Positions 24,610 through 32,559 of a DNA stretch of 64,000 nt are shown one piece after another. The notes under the pieces were generated by a model, which saw only the letters and a list, made by a program, of their open reading frames with translations, was not told where the DNA came from and searched no databases. Both the position numbers and the translations under genes were made by a program. Position 1 is the stretch's first letter. The number at the start of each line of letters is the position of its first letter. The stretch lies in NCBI RefSeq assembly GCF_019857225.1, contig NZ_JAFJSY010000025.1:91214-155213 (forward strand), written 5' to 3'. Source of the DNA: Streptomyces plumbidurans. GTDB lineage: Bacteria > Actinomycetota > Actinomycetes > Streptomycetales > Streptomycetaceae.

Positions 24610-25695
24610 ATGCTCGAGATGTCGGACCAGGCCCTCGCCGTCGTCCAGCGCAGCTTCACCATGGTCGTCCGCGCCGAATCGTGGCGCTCCGGTGAACTCC
24701 TCGCCGACAACATCCCCGTGTCCGACGGCAGCGAGGAAGCCGACCGCTCCGTGAACGTGCCGGAGACGGTGACGCTGAACATCCCGCGCCGCGACCGCGG
24801 CTTCAACTGGGATCCCGGATCCGACCCGGACCATCCGCTCGCCGCGTACGGGCAGCAACTGCGGATCTCCTACGGCGTCGACCTCGGCAACGGCGACTTC
24901 GAGTGGATCGACCGCGGCTGGTTCCTGATCACCGACAGTTCAGCGGACGGCGACACCGTGTCCGTCACCTGCCACGGCCTGCTCACCCTCATCGATGAGG
25001 CCAAGTTCGTCAGCCCCTTCCAGCCGAAGGCGACGGACACGCTGGCGTCCACGACGCGCGCCCTGGTCGAGCCCGCCCTCACGGTCGTCTTCGACGGGAC
25101 CCTCGTGGACCGGCCGGTCACGGCCGGCATGCAGTGGGACTCCGACCGGATGCAGGCCCTCAACGACGTCCTCGACGCGTGGGCCGCCGAATCGAGGGTC
25201 ACGGTCGACGGCTACCTGCTCGTCGAACCCGTCGTCGACGTCGGCACCCCGGTCCTCGCCCTGACCGACGGCCAGGGCGGCACCGTCATGCGCTGGCAGG
25301 GCAGCACGACCCGGGACGGCGCCTTCAACGTCGTCGTCAGCCAGGGCGAGGACGCCGACGGCAACCAGATCATCGGCACCGCCTACGACCTCAGCTCACC
25401 CTTCCGGTTCGGCGGCCCCTTCAACCCGCTTCCCGTTCCCTACTTCAACCAGTCGGACCTGCTGACCACGGTCGACCAGTGCCGCAAGAACGCGGCCGCC
25501 ACCCTCATCCAGAAACGGCGCTCCGCCGACCGGAAACTGGAGGTCACGATGGTGCCGCACCCCGGCATCCAGTTCGGCGACACCATCACCGCCACCAGCG
25601 ACGACCTCGACGGCGTGGCCTGCACCGTCGAGGCGTACACGCTGCCGTACTCGCCGGGCCAGATGACCACCACGATCCGGGTGCCGTTCTCGTGA
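24610..25695 (+). CDS. Minor tail protein, DUF5047-like
   Basis: A 361-residue protein; ATG 24610 follows the previous stop by one base. RSFTMVVRAESWRSGELLAD and LNIPRRDRGFNWDPG are marks of the DUF5047 family of actinophage minor tail proteins. The region RWFLIT-like (DRGWFLITDSSADGD), then MQALNDVLDAWAAESRVTVDG, and the ending FGDTITATSDDLDGVACTVE resemble tail-hub beta domains. It ends by overlapping the next gene by 4 bases (GTGA). Confidence 0.75.
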   Translation: MLEMSDQALAVVQRSFTMVVRAESWRSGELLADNIPVSDGSEEADRSVNVPETVTLNIPRRDRGFNWDPGSDPDHPLAAYGQQLRISYGVDLGNGDFEWIDRGWFLITDSSADGDTVSVTCHGLLTLIDEAKFVSPFQPKATDTLASTTRALVEPALTVVFDGTLVDRPVTAGMQWDSDRMQALNDVLDAWAAESRVTVDGYLLVEPVVDVGTPVLALTDGQGGTVMRWQGSTTRDGAFNVVVSQGEDADGNQIIGTAYDLSSPFRFGGPFNPLPVPYFNQSDLLTTVDQCRKNAAATLIQKRRSADRKLEVTMVPHPGIQFGDTITATSDDLDGVACTVEAYTLPYSPGQMTTTIRVPFS

Positions 25696-26513
25696 GCAAG
25701 GCGGGCGGTCTGCGGGTCACCACCTCCAAGCTCGGCAGCATCGTCGCCATCGCCGCGAGCGCCGCCGCCGGCGGCGACGCCGTCCTGGCGGACGTGTCCG
25801 GAATCCGCATCACCGCGCGCGTCGCCGCCGGCCTCACCGTGGCCCTGGGCAACAAGCTGCTGATCTCCCGCGTCGGCTCCGTGTACTACGTGCACGCCGT
25901 CGTCCCGGGCGCTCCCGCCGTCGACCCCACCCCGCCGGCCCAGGACGACAGCGTGATCGCGCCGGACACGGGAGACATCCCGCCGGACCCCAAGCCCACC
26001 GTGACCACCGGCACCCTGGTCTGCTCGCCCATCACGACGTCGACGTGGCGCGACGGCAAGTGGCGCACCGACATCGGCTCGTCGACGAACGCGGACACCT
26101 TCCAGGGCCGGTACTTCGGCTCCAGCTCCGGCCGCAACAGCGGCTTCGCCTTCTACGGCAGCAAGCCGCACAGCATCTCGGGCGCCACGGTCACCAGGGC
26201 CACGCTGAAGCTGCGCAGGCTCAGCGCCGGTGACTTCGCCGCGCGCACGCCGACGCTGCGGCTCGTCACCCAGTCCACCCGGCCGGGCGGCTTCCCGACG
26301 CTGAACGAGACAGCGTCCGGTCCGGCCCTCGCCGTGAACGCGTCCACCTCCTCGTTCGCGATCCCCAACAGCTGGGCGCAGGCCATGGTCGACGGCAGCC
26401 GCGGCGGCCTCGCCATCAGCGTCAGCTCGGACAACCCGTACATCCGCCTCGCCGGCAAGGCCTCCTGGTCCGCCGCGTGGACTCTGACCATCTCCTGGAG
26501 GCGCAGCTCGTGA
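25692..26513 (+). CDS. Minor tail protein with jelly-roll domain
   Basis: A 273-residue protein. Residues 1-75 form a small beta domain, followed by a Pro/Asp linker (about 76-105). The remainder is a beta jelly-roll (TSTWRDGKWRTDIGSS, SGFAFYGSKPHSISG, RATLKLRRLSAGDFAARTP, SWAQAMVDGSRGGLAI), similar in layout to carbohydrate-binding modules found in Streptomyces phage tails. It is probably part of the adsorption apparatus. It is coupled by GTGA at both ends to its neighbours. Confidence 0.65.
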   Translation: MSKAGGLRVTTSKLGSIVAIAASAAAGGDAVLADVSGIRITARVAAGLTVALGNKLLISRVGSVYYVHAVVPGAPAVDPTPPAQDDSVIAPDTGDIPPDPKPTVTTGTLVCSPITTSTWRDGKWRTDIGSSTNADTFQGRYFGSSSGRNSGFAFYGSKPHSISGATVTRATLKLRRLSAGDFAARTPTLRLVTQSTRPGGFPTLNETASGPALAVNASTSSFAIPNSWAQAMVDGSRGGLAISVSSDNPYIRLAGKASWSAAWTLTISWRRSS

Positions 26514-27280
26514 GCCAGCAGACCAGCAAGGGAATCGAATACCCGGAGTCGGGCGACAACGTCCGGCTGTGGGAATGGTTCGCGGCCCTCGCCTCCAGCG
26601 CGGACGGCGTCATCCCCGGCTCCGTAGACGAGCAGGTCTTCGAATCGTCCGGCACCTGGGAGAAGCCCGACGGGGCGCTGTGGGTCGAGGTGCAGGTACA
26701 GGGCGGCGGGGGAGGCGCAGGCGGCGCGGCAGGAACCTCCGGATCCGGCTCCGGCAGCTGCGGCTCCGGAGGAGGGGGCGGCGAGTACGCGCGCGGCACG
26801 TTCGCAGCCGCCGCGCTGTCGGCGACCGTGGCCGTCACCGTCGGAGCGGGCGGCAGCCCCGGCGCAGCCGGCGGCGGCAACGGAGGCACCGGGGGAACGT
26901 CGTCGTTCGGCAGCCTCATCACCGCCGTCGGTGGCGGCGGCGGCACCGGCGACAACAGCCAGCGCACAGGCGACAACTCGCTCGGCGGCGCGGACGGCGG
27001 CACCGGCGGCACCGGCGGCACCTTCCGGGTGCCCGGCGGAGGCGGCGGCGCCGGCGTCGTCACCGGCGGCTACCCGATCAAGTGCAACAACGGCGGCGGC
27101 TCCTTCTTCAACTCCGGCGCCCGGCCCACCGGTGTGGCGGCCGGCTCGTCGGCCGGCTTCTCCGGCGGCAAGTACGGCGGCGGAGCGTCCGGGGCATCCA
27201 ACGGCCCGACCGGCGGCGCCGCCATCAACGGCGGCACGGGCGGCCCCGGCGTGGTCATCGTCCGCACCTACCAGGCCTGA
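26510..27280 (+). CDS. Glycine-rich tail fibre / adhesin
   Basis: A 256-residue protein from GTG 26510. The N-terminal 70 residues (SKGIEYPESGDNVRLWEWF, ESSGTWEKPDGALWVEVQV) match actinophage fibre attachment domains. From residue 63 to the end, Gly dominates in runs such as GGGGGAGG and GGTGGTGGT, broken by VAVTVGAGGSPGAAGGG. Long Gly-rich repeats can form polyglycine-II sandwiches, the fold used by some phage adhesins. It probably tips a fibre and decides host range (inference). Confidence 0.75.
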   Translation: MSQQTSKGIEYPESGDNVRLWEWFAALASSADGVIPGSVDEQVFESSGTWEKPDGALWVEVQVQGGGGGAGGAAGTSGSGSGSCGSGGGGGEYARGTFAAAALSATVAVTVGAGGSPGAAGGGNGGTGGTSSFGSLITAVGGGGGTGDNSQRTGDNSLGGADGGTGGTGGTFRVPGGGGGAGVVTGGYPIKCNNGGGSFFNSGARPTGVAAGSSAGFSGGKYGGGASGASNGPTGGAAINGGTGGPGVVIVRTYQA

Positions 27281-27291
27281 AGGGGCACATC

Positions 27292-27702
27292 ATGACGGTC
27301 TTCATCTCCGCGGCGGCACGGAGCGCGGCCGCCGACGCGGTCGCCGCCCTCGTCGACGGCGGCGCGGCGGCGGGCACGCTGCAGATCCGCTCCGGCACGC
27401 AGCCGGCCGGGCCCGATTCGACGGCCACCGGCACCCTGCTCGCCGAGCTCACCCTGCACGATGCCGCATTCGGGGCGGCCGCGGCCGGTGTCGCCACGCT
27501 GGCCGGTACGCCGCTGACCGTGACCGCGGTCGCCTCGGGCACTGCCACCTGGTTCCGCGTCCTCGACTCCGACGGCGTGGCCGTGTTCGACGGAAGCGTA
27601 GGCGTCTCCGGCGCAGACCTCCTCGTCAACACGGTCACGGTCAGCACAGGGCTGGACGTCGAGATCAGCGACGGCACGATGACCATGCCCGCCTCCGGGT
27701 GA
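27292..27702 (+). CDS. Small minor tail / fibre-associated protein
   Basis: A 136-residue beta-rich protein from ATG 27292 after AAGGGGC. TLQIRSGTQPAGPDSTATG and LLAELTLHDAAFGAAAAGV are features seen in actinophage tail genes near fibres. The C-terminus is a beta domain. No active site or membrane segment. It is probably structural in the tail tip. Confidence 0.65.
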   Translation: MTVFISAAARSAAADAVAALVDGGAAAGTLQIRSGTQPAGPDSTATGTLLAELTLHDAAFGAAAAGVATLAGTPLTVTAVASGTATWFRVLDSDGVAVFDGSVGVSGADLLVNTVTVSTGLDVEISDGTMTMPASG

Positions 27703-27708
27703 CGCGCC

Positions 27709-28578
27709 GTGCCGAAGCTCTCCACGATCTACGACGCGTTCGACGGGGATGGCCCCAACACCGGCCTGTGGAACGACAGTGCGGGCGTCACCCAGGTCTC
27801 GGGCGACGGCTACGCCACCGTCCCGCCTAGCGGCACCTACTCCAACTTCCTCGGCTTCACGCCGCCCTCGCGGGACTTCACCGAGGACGCCTTCCAGTGG
27901 GAGTGGACGTTCCCCTCGGCGGGGGCGAGCGGATCGGAGCAGTACTGCTCCATCGGTGACGGCACCACCGGCGAGAAGGTCGATTACGGCCGCTGGTCCG
28001 GGGGTCTGGGCTACTTCCTCGGCGCCACCAGCGAGTTCGCCGGTTTCGACGACACCAGCTGCCGGTTCATGCGCATCAGGACGACCAGCAGCCAGATGTT
28101 CTTCGAGACAAGCCCCGACGGTGTGACCTGGGTCAACCCGTTCACCACCGGCGTGCAGGCCCTGCCCGCCTGGGACCTGTCCAGCGTGCAGGTCCACTTC
28201 ATCAACGGGTTCTTCTCCGGCTCCGGCGGCGGCGACATGCGCGTCCAGAGCGTCGGCGTCGCATCCACCACCATCTCGGGCAGCCTCGCCGGGCAGTACG
28301 GCGGCATCGCTACCGACCTCGAGGCATCCCTGTCCTCGCCCGGCCAGGTCTCCGGAGACCTCGGGCCGGCCCGGCTGTCCGCGGCCGGACGCCTCGTCAG
28401 CCGCACCACCCTGGCCGGCGTCTTCGGCGGGATCAGCTTCGACGCCGCGGGCTCGTTCGAGTCGAGCGCCGAGGACGTCACCGTGTCCGCCGGACCCCCG
28501 CGCGTCGCCAGCCTCGGCGCCGGCGCCCCCGTCCTCAGCCCGGGTGCGGCGGGCCCCGTCGTCGAGAGGAACGCCTGA
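27709..28578 (+). CDS. Minor tail protein with lectin-like domain
   Basis: A 289-residue protein from GTG 27709. Residues 1-175 have the layout of concanavalin-like lectin domains: IYDAFDGDGPNTGLWNDS at the start, then ATVPPSGTYSNFLGF and FMRIRTTSSQMFFETSPDG near the middle. The rest is Ala/Ser-rich (residues 185-289) and may be a flexible stalk or attachment region. It fits an adsorption protein on the tail tip; the bound sugar is unknown. Confidence 0.65.
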   Translation: MPKLSTIYDAFDGDGPNTGLWNDSAGVTQVSGDGYATVPPSGTYSNFLGFTPPSRDFTEDAFQWEWTFPSAGASGSEQYCSIGDGTTGEKVDYGRWSGGLGYFLGATSEFAGFDDTSCRFMRIRTTSSQMFFETSPDGVTWVNPFTTGVQALPAWDLSSVQVHFINGFFSGSGGGDMRVQSVGVASTTISGSLAGQYGGIATDLEASLSSPGQVSGDLGPARLSAAGRLVSRTTLAGVFGGISFDAAGSFESSAEDVTVSAGPPRVASLGAGAPVLSPGAAGPVVERNA

Positions 28579-28580
28579 GC

Positions 28581-28943
28581 ATGGCTGCCGAGATCTACCA
28601 CACGGCCACCGAGTACGTGAGCCACGCGCTCACCTTCACCCGCGGCGGCCCCACCCAGGTCACCTCGGTCGGCGTGCACTACGCCACCGACCCGGACACC
28701 GTCCCGGCCGTCGCCGACTTCACGCCCGCCCAGCTCATCGACGGCGTCACCAACCCCACCGACCCGCTCGCCCAGGCCGGTGTCGTCGACGTCGTCGCCC
28801 TCATCGGCCCGGAGGTCGGCGCCGACCTGGCGCTCACCGCCGGCACCTACACCTGCTGGGTCCTCATCGAGACCCAGGCCGTCGGCGACCTGCCCGGCGA
28901 GCAGATCATCCGCAAGACCCCCGACACCCTCGTCGTCCTGTAG
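28581..28943 (+). CDS. Small structural protein of the tail module
   Basis: A 120-residue beta-rich protein, ATG 28581, two bases after the previous stop. It contains THxLTFTRGG-like strands (HALTFTRGGPTQVTSVGVHY), a middle LDxPLAQAGVVDVVALIGPE-type segment and a closing IRKTPDTLVVL. No known catalytic motif. Found between a lectin-like protein and the papain-like enzyme; probably structural. Confidence 0.6.
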   Translation: MAAEIYHTATEYVSHALTFTRGGPTQVTSVGVHYATDPDTVPAVADFTPAQLIDGVTNPTDPLAQAGVVDVVALIGPEVGADLALTAGTYTCWVLIETQAVGDLPGEQIIRKTPDTLVVL

Positions 28944-28952
28944 GAGGCCCAC

Positions 28953-29735
28953 ATGCCCATCACGTTCCGCGGCGGCCGACTGCCCGACGATCCCGGGCAG
29001 CCGCACCTCAGGCTGTCGCGCCTCATCACCTCCGAGCTGCCCGCGCCGCCACCGTCCGCGGACTGGCTCACACCGGTCCCGGCCGGCGCCTGGGGCATGC
29101 TCGGAAACGACATCGTCGGCGACTGCACCATCGCCGGCATCGCGCACAAGCGGATCGGCGACGCCTACGTCAACCAGGGCACACGCCTCGACATCTCGAC
29201 GGCCGACTGCCTGAAGTACTACGGCCACTTCGGCTACCGGCTCGGCGACGAGAGCACCGACCGGGGCGCCGTCTGCCAGGACGTGCTCGCCTACTGGCAC
29301 CGGCACGGCTTCCTCGGCGAGAAGAACCTCGCCTACGCCCGCGTGAACATCGACGACCACGACGAGATCAGGCAGGCGATCGCCCTGTTCGGCCAGATCT
29401 ACGTCGGCGTCACCATCACCCAGGCCGCCCAGGACCAGTTCAACGGCGACGAGGTCTGGGACGTCGTCCGCCGCTCCCCGAACCTCGGCGGCCACTGCAT
29501 CACCCTCGGCGCCTACGACGAGCACGGCCTGGACGCCGTCACCTGGGGGCGCGTCCAGCGGCTGACCTGGCGCTGGTGGGACGTCTACGGCGACGAAGCC
29601 TGGGTCGTGTTCAACCCGGGCGACTTCGTCGACCCGAAGACCGGCCGCGACCGCGCAGGCCTCGACACCGAGGCCCTGCACGGCGACTACAACGCCCTCA
29701 CCGGCCGCTCCCTCGCCCGCCGCGAGCGCGCGTGA
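28953..29735 (+). CDS. Papain-like cysteine peptidase/amidase of the tail-lysis region
   Basis: A 260-residue protein. GMLGNDIVGDCTIAGIAH puts a candidate nucleophile at C58, in a GDCT setting typical of papain-fold enzymes. H181 in NLGGHCITLGAYDEHG follows the usual spacing, and YGDEAWVVFNP (about 212-222) supplies the third catalytic-site strand. There is no signal peptide. It sits between minor tail genes and the endolysin, so it may be a virion-associated peptidase acting at infection or a second lysis enzyme that cuts peptide bridges. The gene ends in TGATG, overlapping the next. Confidence 0.7.
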   Translation: MPITFRGGRLPDDPGQPHLRLSRLITSELPAPPPSADWLTPVPAGAWGMLGNDIVGDCTIAGIAHKRIGDAYVNQGTRLDISTADCLKYYGHFGYRLGDESTDRGAVCQDVLAYWHRHGFLGEKNLAYARVNIDDHDEIRQAIALFGQIYVGVTITQAAQDQFNGDEVWDVVRRSPNLGGHCITLGAYDEHGLDAVTWGRVQRLTWRWWDVYGDEAWVVFNPGDFVDPKTGRDRAGLDTEALHGDYNALTGRSLARRERA

Positions 29736-29929
29736 TGGCCCGCCACGACCCGACCGAGCTCGCCAAGGCGGCGTACGCCGCGTACGGCGGCGCGACCGGC
29801 GGCAAGAACCACCGCGGCGAGCCCATGCCCATGTGGGACAAGCTCGGCGCCACCATCCAGACCGCGTGGGAGGTCGCTGCGGAGGCGGTCGCCCGCGAGG
29901 TCCTCGGCCTGAACAAGCCCGGGAGGTGA
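29735..29929 (+). CDS. Small conserved phage protein
   Basis: A 64-residue helical protein (LAKAAYAAYGGATGGKNHRG, MWDKLGATIQTAWEVAAEAV). The YxAYxxxxGGK...GxPMPxWDxL pattern recurs in many actinophage proteins near lysis genes; function unknown. It is translationally coupled to the papain-like gene. The longer frame upstream is spurious. Confidence 0.65.
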   Translation: MARHDPTELAKAAYAAYGGATGGKNHRGEPMPMWDKLGATIQTAWEVAAEAVAREVLGLNKPGR

Positions 29930-29933
29930 CCAG

Positions 29934-30815
29934 GTGAGCGTTCAGGGCATCGACGTCGCCTCGTACCAGACGGCAACATTCGACACCGACGGCCTCGACT
30001 TCGTTTTCATCAAGGCGACCGAGGGCACGTCGTACGTCAACCCGAAGCAGGAAGAGCAGGCCGCGCACGGGCGCGCCGCGGGCCTCGTCGTCGGCTTCTA
30101 CGGCTTCCTGCACCCCGGCAACGTCCAGGCGCAAGCGCAGTACTTCGTCGAGAAGTGCGCGAGCCAGCCGGGCGACGTCCTCGCCTGCGACTGGGAGCCC
30201 ACCAGCACGGGCACCGCCTCGAACGCCGACAAGGACGCCTTCATCAAGGCCGTCAAGGCGCTGCGCCCGGACCATCGCGTGCTCCTCTACTGCGACCTGG
30301 AGCGGTGGAAGAACGTCGACAAGACGTCGTACGCGGGCGACGGACTGTGGATCGCCGACCCCAACCACTCCGCAGGCCACCCGTCGATCAAGGCGCCATG
30401 GCTGTTCCACCAGTACGGCATCCGAGGCACGGACCGCGACCTCGGCAACTTCACCAGCCGTGCCGCGCTCGCCGCGTGGGCGGCCGGCAGCAAGGAGGAC
30501 GACATGCCGCTGACCAAGGCGGACGTCAAGACGCTGGCCACGACGGACGACGTCTTCAAGGCGCCGGCCGACGCAGCCGACTACCCCACCAACAAGTACT
30601 GGACCCTGGCGACGCACGTCGAGGACCAGACGCAGCGCATTCGGGCCACGCAGAAGACCGTCAACGCCATGGCGGCGACGATCCAGACCCTCGCCGGGAT
30701 GGTCGGCTCCGGCGTGGACACGGCGGCCGTGGTCGCGGCCGTGCAGAGCGCCATCGCGGAAGCCGTGGTGCACGTCGACGTCGACGTGACCGGCCCGAAG
30801 ACGCAGGAGGGCTGA
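29934..30815 (+). CDS. GH25 endolysin
   Basis: A 293-residue protein from GTG 29934. The opening VQGIDVASYQ and DFVFIKATEGTSYVNP are hallmark GH25 (Chalaropsis-type muramidase) strands. The catalytic acids are in LACDWEPT (D86/E88), and later WIADPN and APWLFHQYG complete the barrel (to about 200). The remaining ~90 residues (HVEDQTQRIRATQKTVNAMA) form a coiled-coil or wall-binding tail rather than a known repeat. It hydrolyses the glycan strands of host peptidoglycan at lysis; holins follow immediately. Confidence 0.9.
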   Translation: MSVQGIDVASYQTATFDTDGLDFVFIKATEGTSYVNPKQEEQAAHGRAAGLVVGFYGFLHPGNVQAQAQYFVEKCASQPGDVLACDWEPTSTGTASNADKDAFIKAVKALRPDHRVLLYCDLERWKNVDKTSYAGDGLWIADPNHSAGHPSIKAPWLFHQYGIRGTDRDLGNFTSRAALAAWAAGSKEDDMPLTKADVKTLATTDDVFKAPADAADYPTNKYWTLATHVEDQTQRIRATQKTVNAMAATIQTLAGMVGSGVDTAAVVAAVQSAIAEAVVHVDVDVTGPKTQEG

Positions 30816-30818
30816 CCC

Positions 30819-31004
30819 ATGCAGCTGTCGAAGTACTGGAAGGCCGTCGTCGCGGCAGTGGTGGCCGCGGCCGGCACGCTGGGCACCGCGGCAGAGGACG
30901 GGAAGATCACCGGCGCTGAGGGTGTTGCCATTGGTGCGACGGCGCTCGCCGCGCTCGTGGCCACCTGGCGCGTGCCGAACAAGGAGCCGAAGGATTCGGC
31001 ATGA
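30819..31004 (+). CDS. Putative holin
   Basis: A 61-residue protein: LSKYWKAVVAAVVAAAGTLG as a first hydrophobic stretch, a short charged turn (EDGKITGAEG), then AIGATALAALVATWRV as a second, with a charged tail (PNKEPKD). This two-span layout directly after an endolysin is typical of phage holins, which open the membrane for the endolysin. ATG 30819. Confidence 0.75.
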   Translation: MQLSKYWKAVVAAVVAAAGTLGTAAEDGKITGAEGVAIGATALAALVATWRVPNKEPKDSA

Positions 31005-31318
31005 CGGCGGCCCCGGACCCGACGACGAACGTCGCTGTTGAGCTTGCTCAGCTACGAGGGGAGATCAACACGGGTCTGGAGGCAATCAAGGGCACCCTCG
31101 GCATCCTCGTCGAGCGCACCTCGCGCACCGACGCCGACGTCCGCCAGCTCCGCACCGACATGGAAACCGAACTCCAGAAGCTCCGCGACGACGAACTGAG
31201 GACGCTGAAGGCGGAGGTCGAGGCCCTGAAGCAGGGCCGCTGGCCGCTCACGCAGATCGGCGCCCTGACGGCCGTGGCTGCTGTGGTGGCCGCGATCATC
31301 GCCCTGTTCCTCCACTGA
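31001..31318 (+). CDS. Coiled-coil membrane protein, second holin-like component
   Basis: A 105-residue protein, ATGA-coupled to the holin. Residues 12-75 are a heptad coiled coil (LAQLRGEINTGLEAIKGT, LRTDMETELQKLRDDELRTL), and residues 82-104 form one membrane span (IGALTAVAAVVAAIIALFL). It resembles XhlA-like or antiholin partners that modulate lysis timing; the precise role is inferred from position. Confidence 0.7.
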   Translation: MTAAPDPTTNVAVELAQLRGEINTGLEAIKGTLGILVERTSRTDADVRQLRTDMETELQKLRDDELRTLKAEVEALKQGRWPLTQIGALTAVAAVVAAIIALFLH

Positions 31319-31356
31319 TCCGCGACGGCCCTCTACTGATCCCGACAGACGTCTAC

Positions 31357-31387
31357 AGACCCCCGCCGCCATCCGCGGCGGGGGTCT
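31357..31387 (+). terminator. Late-operon terminator
   Basis: Perfect 13-bp stem: AGACCCCCGCCGC (31357-31369) and GCGGCGGGGGTCT (31375-31387) around a 5-base loop, followed by TTTC. It closes the structural-lysis operon. Confidence 0.85.
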
Positions 31388-31423
31388 TTCGGCATGCCCG
31401 GAGCAGACACGTCCATTGGTCAC

Positions 31424-31453
31424 TTGCGTACAAATTCGAACACGCGCTCTAAT
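31424..31453 (+). promoter_or_regulatory. Promoter with overlapping SOS-box-like site
   Basis: TTGCGT (31424-31429) and TCTAAT (31448-31453) form a -35/-10 pair with an 18-base gap, placing transcription start at about ATG 31460, so the message may be leaderless. TCGAAC-ACGC-GCTCTA (31436-31451) matches the actinobacterial LexA box TCGAAC-N4-GTTCGA in the whole left half and four of six right positions, and overlaps the -10. Confidence 0.5.
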
Positions 31454-31459
31454 CCGGAT

Positions 31460-31684
31460 ATGGCCAATCACAGGGTGGACTACCTCACCTGCACCCAGGA
31501 GCGCATCCTGCGCATCATCCGCGAGTCCATCACCGACCGCGGTGAAGCGCCGACGGTGAAGGAGCTCGGCGACGAGCTGGGCATGCGCAGCACAGCCTCC
31601 GTGCACTGGCATCTCGGCCGCATCGAGGCCCTCGGCTACATCGCCCGCGAGCGCCGTACGGCGCGGGGGATCCGTCTTACCTGA
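31460..31684 (+). CDS. LexA-type DNA-binding domain protein (no peptidase domain)
   Basis: A 74-residue protein from ATG 31460. TQERILRIIRESITDRGEAP, then VKELGDELGMRSTASVHWHL and LGYIARERRTARGIRL are the winged helix-turn-helix of LexA's N-domain. LexA's C-terminal self-cleavage domain is absent, and the frame stops cleanly, so this is a natural stand-alone form rather than a break. In phages such proteins can be small repressors or SOS-responsive regulators. The start is supported by the leaderless promoter and SOS-like box just upstream. Confidence 0.8.
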   Translation: MANHRVDYLTCTQERILRIIRESITDRGEAPTVKELGDELGMRSTASVHWHLGRIEALGYIARERRTARGIRLT

Positions 31685-31694
31685 GCGGGCCGTC

Positions 31695-32510
31695 TCACGC
31701 GGGCCGGCGGCCGGTCGCGAGAAGGTGCGAGCTCGCCGCGAGGAGCTCCGGATACGGTTCGGCCATGCGGGCCGCGGTCAGCGCGGACTCGAAGAGGGGC
31801 GTGCCGGAGAAGTCGCTGCCCGTGTTCCGCTCGGCGGCCGCGAGCATGGACCAGGCCGGGCCTTCGATGCCGAGGACATCGGCGTCGTCGAAGCCGGCCG
31901 CGGCCACCTCGTCGCGCAGCTGCTGGCCGCTGTGGAAGTAGGCGGCGGTGAAGGCCTTCTTCCCGTCGTGGATCTGCGAGGCCAGGATGCCTTCGATGCT
32001 GCGCTGCAGCGCCTCCTTGTGCAGGTGGGCGAAGGCGGCGTGCTCGAACAGGCTGGAGTAGCGGTTGATGCCTGCGGCGGCCAGGACGCCGCCCGGCTTG
32101 AGGACACGGTAGGCCTCCGCCAGGGCCTGCTCCCGGTCGGTGCGCTCGAGCAGGTGGTACAGCGGCCCCAGGAGCAGGACCACGTCGAAGGAGGCGTCGG
32201 CGGCAGTGAGCCGGCGCGCGTCGCCGAGCTCGGCGGTTGCGCCGGTCTGCTTGGCCTGATCGATGTGCCGGGGGATCGGGTCGACGACGTGCACGCTGTA
32301 GCCGTCGGCGGTGAGCCACCGGGCGTGGGCGCCGGGTCCTCCGCCGACGTCGAGGATCCGTGCGGGCGCCGGCGGGAGGTGGCGTCGCAGCAGTTCTTGG
32401 GTGCGTACCATCTCCAGGCGGCCGTCGGCCGTTGTCGACAGCCGGTCGCCCTCGTCGATGGTCTCGGAGTAGAACTTCACGATCTCCGGCGCTAGCTCAG
32501 GACTCGTCAT
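31695..32510 (-). CDS. SAM-dependent methyltransferase (class I)
   Basis: About 271 residues. ILDVGGGPGAHARWLTADG is the SAM-binding loop, VHVVDPIP the ribose-binding acid, and FDVVLLLGPLYHLLERTD the typical post-II motif (LGPLYHL is characteristic of a subgroup of small-molecule methyltransferases). The substrate is unknown. The start may be ATG 32510 or the upstream ATG 32519; neither has a clear ribosome-binding site. It diverges from the GntR regulator, and a regulator palindrome lies between them (32536-32547), so it is probably under the same control. Confidence 0.85.
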   Translation of the reverse strand: MTSPELAPEIVKFYSETIDEGDRLSTTADGRLEMVRTQELLRRHLPPAPARILDVGGGPGAHARWLTADGYSVHVVDPIPRHIDQAKQTGATAELGDARRLTAADASFDVVLLLGPLYHLLERTDREQALAEAYRVLKPGGVLAAAGINRYSSLFEHAAFAHLHKEALQRSIEGILASQIHDGKKAFTAAYFHSGQQLRDEVAAAGFDDADVLGIEGPAWSMLAAAERNTGSDFSGTPLFESALTAARMAEPYPELLAASSHLLATGRRPA

Positions 32511-32535
32511 GCGAGGCATTCTGGGGGCTCACCGG

Positions 32536-32547
32536 TGGACCAGTCCA
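32536..32547. promoter_or_regulatory. Operator-like site between methyltransferase and gntR
   Basis: TGGACCAGTCCA differs by one base from the perfect palindrome TGGACCGGTCCA found after gntR (33308-33319). It lies in the 49-base divergent region, close to both start codons. Confidence 0.55.
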
Positions 32548-32559
32548 GTGATCGGAACC

